DNA from: CAYPJE01 sp964410945
GTDB lineage: Bacteria > Fidelibacterota > Marinisomatia > Marinisomatales > TCS56
Direction: 5' to 3'
Length of the DNA stretch: 58,105 bases
Assembly (NCBI GenBank): GCA_964410945.1
Contig: CAYPJE010000018.1
Location: 1-58,105, forward strand
The notes under the pieces were generated by a model. That model did no database searches. It was not told the DNA's origin and was given only the letters and a program-made list of their open reading frames with translations. Position numbers and translations under genes: made by a program. Below are positions 25,850-35,226 of the stretch, piece after piece (position 1 is the stretch's first letter; each line of letters starts with the position of its first letter).

Positions 25850-27208
25850 ATGAGTAAAGTAAAACCGAAATACAAAACACTATCGTTGTTTTCTGGCGGA
25901 ATGGGACTCGATCTTGGGCTTGAAGCTAGTGGTCGATTCACAACAATAGCATGCATAGAGAAGGAATCATCCTTTTGTGAAACAATTCGTACAAACCAAG
26001 ATGCTGGTAGACTAGATAAAAGACTGAAGGTTATCGAAGCAGATATATCAACACTAAATCCTAAAGATGTACTTCAAGAATTACATATAAATCCTAGTGA
26101 AATCGATGTGATTGTAGGAGGCCCTCCCTGCCAATCATTTAGTACGGCCGGTAGACGAGGAACCACTCAAGACCCACGAGGAACCCTATTATGGGACTTT
26201 CTTCGCTTTGTTGAGTATGTGCGGCCAAAGATGTTTTTAATGGAAAATGTTAGGGGGTTACTATCCGCTGCATTAAAACACAGGCCTATCGCTGAACGCC
26301 CAAATAAAGGAGGCCCACCATTAACAAAGGAAGAAGAGCCAGGCTCGGTCGTTCGTCTATTCGCTAAAGATTTGGCATATTTAGAAAGTGTCGGCTATCA
26401 CCTAGATATATTTGAAGTTAATGCTGTTAATTATGGGGCTCCTCAATTAAGAGAACGAGTTCTGTTTGTGGGAAATAGATATGGTAAGTTAATTGATTTC
26501 CCGGCACCTACGCACGGTGTTGATAAAACAAGTCAAAACGGTAAGCAAGGAGATTTGTTTGGTAAAACTAAACTTATACCTTGGAAAACGCTGGGCGACG
26601 CAATAAAAGGATTAGAGGACAACAGCCCGGTTGTTCTTGACTTCAGCCCAAGAAAAAAGAAGTTTCTTAGTATGGTTCCAACTGGATCTAATTGGAGGAG
26701 TTTACCAGAAGAAATGCAAAAGGAATCTATGGGAAAGGCTTGGTATGCAAAAGGTGGACGTTCAGGGTGGTGGAGAAGGCTTTCTTTTGATCTGCCCTGT
26801 CCTACCCTAGTAACAATGCCAAATCATGCAAGCACATCTCTCTGCCACCCGACTGAAACTCGTGCTTTATCGATAAAGGAGTATGCACGGATTCAAGAAT
26901 TTCCAGATAATTGGATATTTGTAGGCACGATAGCTCAACAATATGCTCAAGTGGGAAACGCAGTTCCTACTAGATTGGGATTGGTTGCAGGGAATGTAAT
27001 CTCGAAGGAACTAGATAACGTCATAAAGTCGGAGCTTTCTCCAATAGAATTGCAAATGAGCGATCCTAGAATAGTTTACCTGCAATCTCACGTTAGAACA
27101 CGCCAATGGTTCAAAAACGGTAAAACAGTAGTATGGTCTGATGGCGAAAACAATGAACATGCAAAATACGCCGCACCGAAAACATTAAGACGAACGAGAG
27201 GGGTTTAA
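25850..27208 (+). CDS. DNA (cytosine-5) methyltransferase of a type II restriction-modification system
   Basis: 452 residues with the ordered C5-methylase motifs. Motif I is LFSGGMGLDLGL (13-24). Motif IV is GGPPCQSFS, with catalytic Cys94. Motif VI is ENV at 132-134. Motif VIII is QLRERVLFVGNR. A variable target-recognition region follows, then motif X with GNAVPTRLG. It protects the host genome by methylating the recognition site of the endonuclease encoded next, whose start is 1 base beyond this stop. Codon use and AT content differ from the surrounding genes, which fits horizontal acquisition. The recognition sequence cannot be read from the protein. Confidence 0.95.
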   Translation: MSKVKPKYKTLSLFSGGMGLDLGLEASGRFTTIACIEKESSFCETIRTNQDAGRLDKRLKVIEADISTLNPKDVLQELHINPSEIDVIVGGPPCQSFSTAGRRGTTQDPRGTLLWDFLRFVEYVRPKMFLMENVRGLLSAALKHRPIAERPNKGGPPLTKEEEPGSVVRLFAKDLAYLESVGYHLDIFEVNAVNYGAPQLRERVLFVGNRYGKLIDFPAPTHGVDKTSQNGKQGDLFGKTKLIPWKTLGDAIKGLEDNSPVVLDFSPRKKKFLSMVPTGSNWRSLPEEMQKESMGKAWYAKGGRSGWWRRLSFDLPCPTLVTMPNHASTSLCHPTETRALSIKEYARIQEFPDNWIFVGTIAQQYAQVGNAVPTRLGLVAGNVISKELDNVIKSELSPIELQMSDPRIVYLQSHVRTRQWFKNGKTVVWSDGENNEHAKYAAPKTLRRTRGV

Positions 27209-27209
27209 T

Positions 27210-28181
27210 ATGGCACGAGGCCATGCAGATTTACCAAAAGCAGTTGCGCGAAAATTATCACGTCAGCAGTTACTTGGTCAACTACAACGAATTGACAATA
27301 ATCATGAATGTCGTGAGCGTGTTTTAAGGTTGGAATCTGCATTTCGTCAAAAAATTGATTCGCACATAGTTTCACTCCCACCCAAAGATTCCATTTTCCA
27401 AAAATTTAATACCAGTCCGTATGTTCTTCTTATCCACTCACGACAACGTGGGTATACAAAAATCAGCGAACTAGAGGCTGATATTCTACCGGCCAAACAG
27501 TTTTCATCTATGGAAACTTCAGCCGGAAGAATGGTTGAAGAAGTTGTTTTGCCTGAATATGGATGGCAATGCGTAGAAAGCGAAATGCATACGGCTAATT
27601 CAGCGTTAGATGGAAAGAAAAGCGAACCTGACGTTTATCGGCTTGTAACGTTAAAAAGTGGACCTAGGTGTCTTAATGATGAAATGAGCGAAAATTTCGC
27701 GGATGCTGTCCTAAATAATTTTGAAGAATGGTCTAAAGATGGTGGAGTTAAAGAAATAGATTTTACATATGGCGTTTTATATGGAACGGAAAAGCTTTCT
27801 AACAAAAAAGACTGGCATATTTTAAGAAATATTAAAGAAAAAGCATTAGATTTAATTACAATCGATCCTAAAGGAAAGTGGAATGCGCAGTTTAAAAAAG
27901 ATGGGATTACTGTTGATGTTTCGGTGCGTATTGGACTAGACTGGTGGGTTCATCTTGGTGGGGAGCTTTGCTTTATGGAAGTATTCACGGCATTGATTCG
28001 TGCTTGTATCAGTGCTGGCGCTTCAGATCAAGAGTCACATCAATATACCATCTCCGATTTAAATAATATCGTCACAACACTTGGTGTAAGAGAGGAGTAT
28101 AACGTGTCCCTCCTTCAGCGCAGCCAAATTCCTTGGTTATTTCTAATGACACGCCATTTTTGTGATGAGTTGGTGGAATAA
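27210..28181 (+). CDS. Type II restriction endonuclease, PmeII-like family
   Basis: 323 residues. Beginning MARGHADLPKAVARKLSR, with later blocks FSSMETSAGRMVEEVVLP, CLNDEMSENFADA and TYGVLYG, the protein matches my memory of the PmeII-family type II endonucleases, which pair with C5 methylases. Candidate acidic catalytic residues lie in MVEEVVLPEYGW and in the KSEPDVYRL block, but I cannot fix the active site. It starts directly after the methylase stop, an operon of the usual R-M type. Family recall rather than a search supports the name. Confidence 0.82.
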   Translation: MARGHADLPKAVARKLSRQQLLGQLQRIDNNHECRERVLRLESAFRQKIDSHIVSLPPKDSIFQKFNTSPYVLLIHSRQRGYTKISELEADILPAKQFSSMETSAGRMVEEVVLPEYGWQCVESEMHTANSALDGKKSEPDVYRLVTLKSGPRCLNDEMSENFADAVLNNFEEWSKDGGVKEIDFTYGVLYGTEKLSNKKDWHILRNIKEKALDLITIDPKGKWNAQFKKDGITVDVSVRIGLDWWVHLGGELCFMEVFTALIRACISAGASDQESHQYTISDLNNIVTTLGVREEYNVSLLQRSQIPWLFLMTRHFCDELVE

Positions 28182-28206
28182 AACGCCCAACAAGCACATC
28201 TACTTA

Positions 28207-28268
28207 GACTGTCAAAAGTAGCGCTGTTTTCGCTGCGCACTACCCGGCAGGCAAGCTCAGCATGACAA
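28207..28268. repeat. Dispersed palindromic repeat, copy A4 (degenerate)
   Basis: GTAGCGC...GCGCACTAC arms and the common end ACCCGGCAGGCAAGCTCAGC relate this to the repeats at 13568 and 25241. It forms the right border of the restriction-modification module. Confidence 0.55.
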
Positions 28269-28279
28269 ACCAGGAAAAA

Positions 28280-28299
28280 GGGCACGGCGTACTGTGCCC
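28280..28299 (-). terminator. Intrinsic terminator of the FeS oxidoreductase gene
   Basis: On the minus strand, GGGCAC, an 8-base loop and GTGCCC are followed directly by TTTTTCC. It lies about 47 bases past the stop codon of the gene at 28346. Confidence 0.7.
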
Positions 28300-28345
28300 C
28301 TACTATAAATATTATAATCTTCTTCCGTGTTAATCTGTGGTTTAA

Positions 28346-30352
28346 CTACCCCAACGCCTCCGCCACGTACTCAGCAATATCTTTTGACTTGGTCTTTTCC
28401 GTCAGGCCTTCATCCTTAATGCCGTCATTCAGCATGGTGGCGCAGAACGGGCAGGCCGTGGCCACGGCGTCGGGACCGAGGGCTTTCACATCCTCCATCC
28501 GCTCCAGGTTGATCTTCTTCCCTTCCAGCTCTTCCAGCCACATGCGCCCTCCGCCGGCGCCGCAGCAGAAACCATGGCGGCCGGTACGGTCCATTTCCTG
28601 CAAATCAACACCCAGTTGTTTCAGGACTTCCCGTGGGCTGTCATAGATACCATTGTGGCGGCCCAGGTAGCAACTGTCGTGATAGGTGAATTTTCCGGAC
28701 AGGCTGCCATTCAGCTTCAGCTTACCGGCCTGGATCAGTTCCAGGATAAAATCAGTATGGTTCACCACTTCGTAGTCGCCACCGAACTGGGGATAATCGT
28801 GCTTGATGGTATTGAAACAGTGCGGGCACTGGGTGACAATCTTCTTGAATTTGTACTGCTTGAAGGTTTCCAGGTTCTGCTCAGCCATGGCCTGGAACAG
28901 GTATTCGTTCCCGGCCCGCCGGGCCGTATCGCCGGTGCAGCTTTCCTCGTTCCCCAGGATGGCATAGTCCACCCCGGCAGCCTTCAATATCTTGACCATG
29001 GCTTTACTGACCTTCTGGCCCAGGTCGTCGTAACTGCCGGCGCAGCCCACCCAGTACAACACATCGGCGGATTGCTTCTCGGCCATCACCGGTACTTCCA
29101 GGCCGTCGGCCCACTTGGACCGATCCTCAGCGGAAATACCCCAGGGATTGCCATTGTTCTCCAGGTTTTTGAAGGTCACCACCAGTTCCTTGGGAAAATC
29201 ACTTTCCATCATTACCCGGTCCTGGCGCAGGTGCAGGATATCCACAAAGGGTTCGTTGTTCACCGGGCAGACCTCCACACAGGCGGCGCAGGTGGTACAG
29301 GCCCAGGCTGCTTCGGGGGTCAGCATCCATTCCAGCAGGGGCTGTTCGGTTTCCCTGCCCCCGGCAAAATCGACTAAATTATTATTAAAGAAATAGCGTT
29401 TGTTGATCTCAATCGCCGCCGGTGACAATTGCTTATCGGTGGCATAGGCCGGGCAGGCTTCCTGGCAGCGGTTACACATGATACAGGCATAGGCGTCCAG
29501 CAGCTCGGTCTGGGGCAGTTCCTCCAGCTTGGCCACGCCGAAGGATTCCAGATCCTCATCCTCAAAATCAATCTTTTCCGTAATCGCCGGACTGGGCTTC
29601 TCGATCTCCAGCATCTTGTTCAATGGCCCCATGAACAGGTGGGCGTGCTTGGAGTACGGGAAGTAGGGAATAAAGGCCATGATCAGTCCAATGGCCAGCC
29701 ACCAGCTGATATGCTCGCCCAGGACAATCCCGCCATGGGAAAACCCGGCCCACAGAGTACCGATTCCGGAAGCAATGGGCTGGTAAACGCTGCCGCCATG
29801 ACCGGCCATTTCGAATGAAGCACCAATCAGACGGAAACCTACGTGCAGTAAAATAAAGAAACCAACGATGGCCGAATCCTTGCGCATTCCTTTCCGGGCT
29901 TCCGGCATAACCTGCACCCGCTCGGCTATGACCAGGGCCGGTGAATTCAGGATAAAGCGACGCACCAGAAAAAAGGCCACGCCCAACAGGGTCAGCAGGC
30001 TGAAAATATCGACAAATATTTCGTAGGCATGACCCAGCCAGGTCCCCGGGAAAAATTTGAAGCCGGGGATAAATCCGTAGAGCACATCGATGAAATTCAC
30101 CAGGATATAGAGGGTGAAGCCCCAGGCCACCAGGGCATGGATGAAGCTCACCACCGGCCGGGAGCGCCACAGCTTCGGCTGGGCAATCAGCACAGTTAAG
30201 CCAGCCCCCAGGCGCTTGAAGAACTTATTCCACGGTAATGGCTGTGGTCCCCGGGCAATAGCCTTGAACATATTGCCAATATTGCGCCAGGTCAGATAGC
30301 CTACGCCACAGAGAACTACAAAAAAAAGGATTCTTTCAATCAGGGTGAGCAT
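28346..30352 (-). CDS. Membrane-bound FeS oxidoreductase (EMO/ETF:menaquinone oxidoreductase-like)
   Basis: 668 residues. An N-terminal NarI/cytochrome b-like membrane domain has about six helices (to about residue 240) with several His candidates for haem b. Two ferredoxin-type 4Fe-4S motifs follow, CIMCNRCQEACP and CTTCAACVEVCP. Then come two cysteine-rich CCG domains (VGCAGSYDD ... CPHCFNTIKHDYP; HDSCYLGRHN ... GFCCGAGGGRMW). This order is that of membrane oxidoreductases that pass electrons from electron-transfer flavoprotein to menaquinone during fatty-acid oxidation. No etf genes are in the window, so the partner is inferred. It starts 2 bases after the flavin-reductase-like gene. Confidence 0.85.
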   Translation of the reverse strand: MLTLIERILFFVVLCGVGYLTWRNIGNMFKAIARGPQPLPWNKFFKRLGAGLTVLIAQPKLWRSRPVVSFIHALVAWGFTLYILVNFIDVLYGFIPGFKFFPGTWLGHAYEIFVDIFSLLTLLGVAFFLVRRFILNSPALVIAERVQVMPEARKGMRKDSAIVGFFILLHVGFRLIGASFEMAGHGGSVYQPIASGIGTLWAGFSHGGIVLGEHISWWLAIGLIMAFIPYFPYSKHAHLFMGPLNKMLEIEKPSPAITEKIDFEDEDLESFGVAKLEELPQTELLDAYACIMCNRCQEACPAYATDKQLSPAAIEINKRYFFNNNLVDFAGGRETEQPLLEWMLTPEAAWACTTCAACVEVCPVNNEPFVDILHLRQDRVMMESDFPKELVVTFKNLENNGNPWGISAEDRSKWADGLEVPVMAEKQSADVLYWVGCAGSYDDLGQKVSKAMVKILKAAGVDYAILGNEESCTGDTARRAGNEYLFQAMAEQNLETFKQYKFKKIVTQCPHCFNTIKHDYPQFGGDYEVVNHTDFILELIQAGKLKLNGSLSGKFTYHDSCYLGRHNGIYDSPREVLKQLGVDLQEMDRTGRHGFCCGAGGGRMWLEELEGKKINLERMEDVKALGPDAVATACPFCATMLNDGIKDEGLTEKTKSKDIAEYVAEALG

Positions 30353-30354
30353 GA

Positions 30355-30831
30355 TTATCCCCCATAATGCCAGTTAGTATGTTGAATAGTGAGTATGTCA
30401 GTATCATCGCGCAGGTGTGCATCGTCCACCTCACAGGTGAACAGGTGATGATCACCGGTGGTGGTAATCTGTCGCAGATTCAATTCCAGGATCATGGGAC
30501 TTTTGTCCAGCAATGGAATACCTTTTTCACTGCTGGTATAGGAAAATCCATTTATCTGCGATTCATCAAAATCTTTAAACTTGAAAAAGGCCTCGGCCAT
30601 TGCGCTTTCACCGGCGGGAATGAAATGCAGGGCCATTGCTCCCGTGCTGGCACAGGCGTAATAAATACTGGTCCCTGCCTTCATGGCCAGGGTGATCTCG
30701 GGTGGATCTATTGACGATTGGGTGACAAACGAGACTATTGCTGCCACCGGTCCGTCGTTGCCACGGGTGGTAAGGATGTATAATCCATAAGGAATTTTCC
30801 TCAGGATCGTGCGCCGTGCTTTCTTATCCAT
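30355..30831 (-). CDS. Flavin reductase-like, FMN-binding split-barrel protein
   Basis: About 158 residues from the Met codon at 30831, starting MDKKARRTILRKIPYGLYIL. The fold signature is seen in YGLYILTTRGNDGPVAAIVS, then PPEITLAMKAGTSIYYACAS and FHLFTCEVDDAHL-like blocks. Such proteins bind FMN and reduce free flavin or act as small oxidoreductases. A longer form starting at 30906 would overlap the lipoprotein gene, so the shorter one is preferred. It is cotranscribed with the FeS oxidoreductase (2-base gap), which suggests a redox partnership. Confidence 0.8.
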   Translation of the reverse strand: MDKKARRTILRKIPYGLYILTTRGNDGPVAAIVSFVTQSSIDPPEITLAMKAGTSIYYACASTGAMALHFIPAGESAMAEAFFKFKDFDESQINGFSYTSSEKGIPLLDKSPMILELNLRQITTTGDHHLFTCEVDDAHLRDDTDILTIQHTNWHYGG

Positions 30832-30868
30832 GTTAAAAATGTACTTTTTTAAAGAAATGGGATCAAAT

Positions 30869-31555
30869 CTAATCTTCGGCTGCCGGTGTCTTCTGTTTAC
30901 CTTCAAGGGTCAGAGATAATTTTAGCGAAAGTCCGGTCAAGCGCGAATATTCCGATGGCATTCCGGAGGTGGCCACATGAGGTTTATCCCCGTACTGATT
31001 GATATTATCTTCGCTGTCATGCTCCCAGTTGAAGCTGAAAACCTGGCCGATGGGCATAGCGGAAAAATCATGGCAGTAGCCCAGCTCCAGAGCCAACCGC
31101 TGGCTCAAGGTCGTGCCCAGTACCAAACCAATCCTGGTACTGGTATTATCGCTGATACCGGAGGGGATATACGAACCGCGGAATCCCAGCCAGTAGGCAA
31201 TACCTTTCCCGTCAGGGGCGATTCGCGATCGAATCTTGTAATAGGTGAAATCAAAATTGGGGTTATGATTCAGCGACCAGCTGAGGTTCATCAGATCCCA
31301 TTTATTGTCTTTTTCAAACAGCACCCGGCTCCAGTCGACACCGGAACCATAGATGGGGAGTCCGATCCGCAATCCAAGACTGGTATAATCCGAAACACCG
31401 ATCTGGTACCAGTAGTATGGGAACACATTTTCCAGTGAAAAGGCATAACCGGTTTTTACTTCCCCCTTGGTGATTCTGGTAGTCGGGACGGTCGGGTGGG
31501 TTGAACAACCAACTAAAAATATGATCAGGAACAGCGCTGGGATACACCTTGTCAT
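30869..31555 (-). CDS. Lipoprotein, probable outer-membrane beta-barrel-like protein
   Basis: 228 residues. Signal peptide with lipobox LVGC (Cys17). The mature part has repeated strand-like segments rich in Tyr, Trp and Gly (FPYYWYQIGVSDYTSLGLR, LGFRGSYIPSG, GLVLGTTLSQRLALELGY) and ends with an alternating GLSLKLSLTLEG strand. No family recognised. It may be cotranscribed with the flavin-reductase-like gene downstream. Confidence 0.55.
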   Translation of the reverse strand: MTRCIPALFLIIFLVGCSTHPTVPTTRITKGEVKTGYAFSLENVFPYYWYQIGVSDYTSLGLRIGLPIYGSGVDWSRVLFEKDNKWDLMNLSWSLNHNPNFDFTYYKIRSRIAPDGKGIAYWLGFRGSYIPSGISDNTSTRIGLVLGTTLSQRLALELGYCHDFSAMPIGQVFSFNWEHDSEDNINQYGDKPHVATSGMPSEYSRLTGLSLKLSLTLEGKQKTPAAED

Positions 31556-31624
31556 ACTTGAAAATGGGCTTTCTAACCAATATAAGTCAAGATTTGTCCT
31601 GCCCCTGATCAGGAAAAACCGGAG

Positions 31625-33421
31625 CTATTTCAGATAGATCATTTTCCGGCTGAAGGTCACCGGGACAAAATCATCGATCTGGGCCTGAATGGTGAAGAAA
31701 TATACCCCGCTGGAGCGGCCGCGGCCATCCCAGGAAAACTGGTAATTCCCCGGATCGGTGGGAATGGCTTCCATGAAGACATCGATGGTCCGGCCAGTGG
31801 CATCGGCAATAAACAGGGTTATATTGGCCGGTTGCAGTAAATCAAATGATATTGTAGTGGTGGAATTGAACGGATTCGGAAAATTCTGGTATAAGGCGAA
31901 TACCTCGGGAATGGCGATTTCCTGGCTTATCGAGCGGGTCAGGTCATTGGCACTGCCCAGGGTAGCAAAGGAGGTGGTAACCCACGGACCGCCGTCCGGT
32001 ATCCGGGATTCGAAGAAGCTTTCCTCCAGCCATAGCGGCCGGCTGTCCAGGATCAACCAGCTGCTGTCGGTTTGCAGTTGGGCCAGCGAAAGCCAACCCT
32101 GGTTCATTGATTCATCCAGGTTTAGTTCGCCAATAAAATATTCACCATTCATTCGCAGGTCTGGTATGATCAGGCTGTCACGCAGCAGCAACCCGAACAC
32201 TTGGGTTGAATCATCCGACGGTGTTGTCTCGACCATCAGATTGTGCTCGTCCGCATCGAAGATTACCTCATTCAGTAAATATGGAGCCTTCGTTGATTCC
32301 AGCAGATCGGCGGAAGACAGATCATTTTGACCGTACCAATAATTTCCATTCAGAAAGCAGGTTATTTCGCCGGCAGTGGAATCCAGTCCAAAGGATTGAA
32401 TAATCCGATCGTCGATCTCAAGCTTCAGCCAGCCGTTATTTTCAGGCAAGGCAATCACTCCCTGCCGACCGGTATACAGTGAATCGTCCGCCAGCAGGCT
32501 GAATAGATTATCATTGATGGCGATATTGATTTCAATCCCGTCCAGTCGCCGGGAATCCACCACCAGGTATTCTATCAGGCCCTGTCCCGTCGAATCAACA
32601 GTATATTCGATTATCCTTAATGGATCGAAGCTATCGATCACACCACGTACCCGGCTGTATTCACTGCCGGTCATATTGAGCCGATCAAGCAGGCCATCAG
32701 AAATTTGAGTAAACACATTCTGCCACTCTTCTGGTGTCAGCAGGTGATGGTTGCGGAGCTTTGACTCGCGGCTGAAAAAATCAATCTCCAGCGCCGATAG
32801 AAAATCGTTACTGAATGCAGATGATTCCAACTGGTGAAATACATCCCATTTTTCATACCTGAAATGATCAAACCATTCCCAGCCAAACGGATCATCGTTT
32901 TTCAACAGCTGGTAGAGTTTGTCATGGATAATTGAATCTGAACCGGCAAACCGGTTTTCAATCTGGCGGTTGAGTAAATAATCGAAATAGACTTCTGAAA
33001 ATTCAGCGGTGGAGTCAATCACCAGCAAGGTCGAATCGACTTGTAAATCGGATGTTACCGCAACGGTGAACGGTGGTGTTTCCAGAGAACTGGTGATCAT
33101 TTCACCGGTATCGGCAATCATCTCCAGACGGTAAAAATAGCGTGTATCAGGTTCAACAGCCCGGTCAAGAAACCTGGTCCGGGTTTCAAAGATATCGATC
33201 AATGAATCAAACCCGGCCACCGGATCGTTACTGCGGTAAATGGAAGTACTTACTGCCACCAGGCTATCGGGTATTTCCCAGACCAGCAGGATTGATTCCG
33301 CACCGCTGTATACATCCAGCGGCACGGCAGGAAGCACCTGCAGTGAATCCTCCTGCCCCCAACTGTTGATCGAGAAGACAATCAGGGCCAGGATAAGCTT
33401 TAAATGGATAGATTTAATCAT
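31625..33421 (-). CDS. Secreted protein with FN3-like domain and NYPNPFNP-type sorting domain
   Basis: 598 residues. Signal peptide about 1-22 (LILALIVFSINSWGQ). A fibronectin-III-like domain covers about 30-125 (PLDVYSGAESILLVWEIPD ... YFYRLEMIADTG). The middle 350 residues are Asp/Ser/Leu-rich and unrecognised. A C-terminal domain starting FALYQNFPNPFNSTTTISFD and ending RKMIYLK marks a type IX-like cell-surface or secreted protein. Its neighbour upstream is a subtilase with a related C-terminal domain. Confidence 0.7.
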   Translation of the reverse strand: MIKSIHLKLILALIVFSINSWGQEDSLQVLPAVPLDVYSGAESILLVWEIPDSLVAVSTSIYRSNDPVAGFDSLIDIFETRTRFLDRAVEPDTRYFYRLEMIADTGEMITSSLETPPFTVAVTSDLQVDSTLLVIDSTAEFSEVYFDYLLNRQIENRFAGSDSIIHDKLYQLLKNDDPFGWEWFDHFRYEKWDVFHQLESSAFSNDFLSALEIDFFSRESKLRNHHLLTPEEWQNVFTQISDGLLDRLNMTGSEYSRVRGVIDSFDPLRIIEYTVDSTGQGLIEYLVVDSRRLDGIEINIAINDNLFSLLADDSLYTGRQGVIALPENNGWLKLEIDDRIIQSFGLDSTAGEITCFLNGNYWYGQNDLSSADLLESTKAPYLLNEVIFDADEHNLMVETTPSDDSTQVFGLLLRDSLIIPDLRMNGEYFIGELNLDESMNQGWLSLAQLQTDSSWLILDSRPLWLEESFFESRIPDGGPWVTTSFATLGSANDLTRSISQEIAIPEVFALYQNFPNPFNSTTTISFDLLQPANITLFIADATGRTIDVFMEAIPTDPGNYQFSWDGRGRSSGVYFFTIQAQIDDFVPVTFSRKMIYLK

Positions 33422-33477
33422 TCTGTTATAACCTGACCAGCCTCAATTTGCCTTATAAAAAATATTCTCGCAAGTAA

Positions 33478-35166
33478 TTAATTGTTTTCTTCAGCCACCA
33501 TGCTGTTTTTATTTCGTAAATAAACCAGTTTCCTGGTCAGGGACTCGGTCCCCGCTTCCACCCTGATAAGATACACTCCCGAGGCCAGATAACCGCTGTT
33601 CCAGGTAATGTCACTATAGCCAACCGTTATCGGATCATCCCATATAATGCCTACCTGCCGTCCCAGCAGATTGTAGGCCACAATCCGCACCTGGTCCGTT
33701 TGTTCGATTCCGATACAGATATTAACCTCATCGGTGGCCGGATTCGGGTATACGATAAATGTTTCGATTACCGGTTCGCTGGTGTCAGGATCATCAGGAT
33801 TGAATTTGGAATAATTGATCGCATCCCAGACATTGGCAATCCCATAGCCATAAGTATTGTCAGGATTATCGGCCTGGCTGGCGGTCATCATCAATGCTTC
33901 TCTGACCATCATCGGGGTCCAGTCCGGACGGGCGCTTAAAATCAAAGCGGCGGCCCCACCGATCAAAGGCGCTGAAAATGAACTGCCGAAAACACCCTTA
34001 TATCCGCTGCCATCCGGATCACAGGCCCAGGTATAATAGCCACGGGCACAGACCTCCGGTTTGATCCGGCCGTCAAAAGTAGGTCCCAGTGAACTGAAAT
34101 AGGCAATCTCACCGGTAGAAGTTACCGCCCCAACCGAAATAACCGAGTCCGCATCAGCCGGCGCCAGCATGTAAGTCCAGGGCTGGTTGCCCTCGTTACC
34201 AATGGAAGTCACACAGGTCATTCCCACACTGACAGCATAATCGATAGCCCGGGTGGTAATGGCGGTATTGCCATCCATATCGGAGTAATCGTACCAGTCG
34301 TTGTACCCCAGTGAACTGGAAGCCACATTGGCCCCCAGCGCCTCACCCCATTCCAGCCCGGCAACGAAATAATCCTCTTCAATTACAGTTTCGCCGGAAT
34401 TATCCTCGGTCTTCGCCAGTAGATAACCGGCCCGGTAGGCCGGCCCCACATAATTCTCCGGTGCGTAACCGGCAATAATCGATAACGATTCGGTTCCGTG
34501 ATTTGCCTGTCCGTCCTTCAGATTGGGATCGGCAACCGTATCGTCATTCTCCACAAAATCCCAGGCATCCAGAACAGTCAGCGAATCGAATACCGGATGA
34601 TCCAGATCAAACCCCGTATCCAGCATCAGTACGATAACACCTTCGCCGAAATAACCGGCGACGTGAGCCGAGTCGATATTCAGCTGGCTGATTTGTTCCC
34701 AGGCATATCCATAGTGGCTGGAATCGAAATCGGCTATCCGGCTCAGTTGCGATGGATAAGTTTCCGGTTCGGGCCGGATTCGTCGATTGATTTTTACCGG
34801 CTCGACATTTTCAACAAAATCCAGTGCTGTTATTACTTCCAGCTGGTTCCCGGTGGCCATGACCGAAATAGCATTAAACCAGCGACTGACAGTGCGAACC
34901 TTCACACCGGTGGCTGCAATTCTATCGATATAGCCAGGATATACCGGGATATCCCGGCTGGTAACCGGCAAAAGCGGGTTTACCTGCTGGCGGCGTTCCA
35001 GTGAGCGGGGAGACAAAACACTCGTACCATCATCAGCCGGGATTACCGGTCCCTTGTCGCTGAAATATACCCAGAATGCCGATGGTGCAGTGGTACCATC
35101 CTGACCGGGTAATTGTACCAGGATCACCAGCAGTAAAAATATAACTGTCATGAACCGTGAAGTCAT
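33478..35166 (-). CDS. Secreted subtilisin-like serine protease (S8) with C-terminal sorting domain
   Basis: 562 residues. Signal peptide about 1-21. A propeptide-like region (to about 150, including VYFSDKG) leads to the S8 catalytic domain. The triad is Asp183 (MLDTGFDLDH), His223 (ANHGTES) and Ser396 (GSSFSAP), and the oxyanion Asn is in SIGNEGN. The C-terminal about 85 residues (FIVYPNPATDEV ... LTRKLVYLR) form a sorting-domain-like module, but with a short tail NKNSMVAEENN after it. Likely role: processing or nutrient proteolysis outside the cell. Confidence 0.92.
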   Translation of the reverse strand: MTSRFMTVIFLLLVILVQLPGQDGTTAPSAFWVYFSDKGPVIPADDGTSVLSPRSLERRQQVNPLLPVTSRDIPVYPGYIDRIAATGVKVRTVSRWFNAISVMATGNQLEVITALDFVENVEPVKINRRIRPEPETYPSQLSRIADFDSSHYGYAWEQISQLNIDSAHVAGYFGEGVIVLMLDTGFDLDHPVFDSLTVLDAWDFVENDDTVADPNLKDGQANHGTESLSIIAGYAPENYVGPAYRAGYLLAKTEDNSGETVIEEDYFVAGLEWGEALGANVASSSLGYNDWYDYSDMDGNTAITTRAIDYAVSVGMTCVTSIGNEGNQPWTYMLAPADADSVISVGAVTSTGEIAYFSSLGPTFDGRIKPEVCARGYYTWACDPDGSGYKGVFGSSFSAPLIGGAAALILSARPDWTPMMVREALMMTASQADNPDNTYGYGIANVWDAINYSKFNPDDPDTSEPVIETFIVYPNPATDEVNICIGIEQTDQVRIVAYNLLGRQVGIIWDDPITVGYSDITWNSGYLASGVYLIRVEAGTESLTRKLVYLRNKNSMVAEENN

Positions 35167-35226
35167 GCGTCAAATTATCGGTACTATAGTAAAAAGACCA
35201 ATCTGTTTTCCAAAAATGTTCGCCCC

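Noticed and set aside
31600..31616. CCTGATCAGG palindrome as a terminator after the gene at 31625
   Set aside because: It has no loop and no T tract on the proper side; a chance palindrome is more likely.
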